6,338 nt of DNA from Neisseriales bacterium (GTDB lineage: Bacteria; Pseudomonadota; Gammaproteobacteria; Burkholderiales; UBA11063): assembly GCA_003538525.1 (NCBI GenBank), contig DPRZ01000108.1, positions 1 through 6,338 on the forward strand, given 5' to 3'. Of the stretch, positions 5,497-6,338 are shown one piece after another. Positions within the stretch are counted from its first letter, which is position 1. Each line of letters starts with the position of its first letter. A program made the translations under genes and the position numbers. A model generated the notes under the pieces. It saw only the letters and a program-made list of their open reading frames with translations, made no database searches and had not been told where the DNA came from.

Positions 5497-6338
<842 letters not shown>

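Overview
The window is AT-rich chromosomal DNA from a proteobacterium, carrying the edge of an integrated element at its left end. By eye the DnaK N-terminal half reads like betaproteobacterial DnaK (Neisseriales/Burkholderiales type, e.g. [19 protein letters not shown] and [15 protein letters not shown]). YgfZ and a grpE-dnaK order also fit a proteobacterium. A low-GC betaproteobacterium is my best guess; species cannot be assigned from the sequence alone.

Layout. (1) Positions 1-1480, minus strand: a complete P4-family tyrosine integrase, followed through a 4-nt ATGA overlap by an unrecognised gene that runs off the left edge. These two are probably the end of a genomic island or satellite prophage. 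(2) Positions 1481-1626: the probable element/chromosome junction. It has three copies of GGTGGGTATA (two direct, one inverted) just upstream of the integrase and the intrinsic terminator of tdk on the other side. No tRNA gene is present. (3) Positions 1627-3666, minus strand: a very tight ygfZ-upp-tdk operon with a 1-nt gap and then a TAATG overlap. It couples an Fe-S-enzyme maintenance protein to two pyrimidine salvage enzymes. (4) Positions 3791-4516, minus strand: a pirin-family cupin with its own strong-looking promoter and an inverted repeat at the predicted transcription start. (5) Positions 4517-4853: a 337-bp AT-rich divergent intergenic region without a gene. (6) Positions 4854-6338, plus strand: grpE and the first 268 codons of dnaK, the Hsp70 chaperone and its nucleotide exchange factor.

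How they work together. DnaK and GrpE form one folding machine. Each gene is preceded by the same promoter-like pattern, CTTGAAA, 13 bases, then CCTTA(C/G)AT. This resembles a heat-shock (sigma-32) promoter and suggests a shared heat-shock response with a separate promoter for dnaK. Upp and Tdk both recover pyrimidines (uracil to UMP, thymidine to dTMP). The integrase and its downstream gene are accessory DNA. I found no complete new defence or mobile system here. The part most likely to lead to one is the island whose edge is at the left end.
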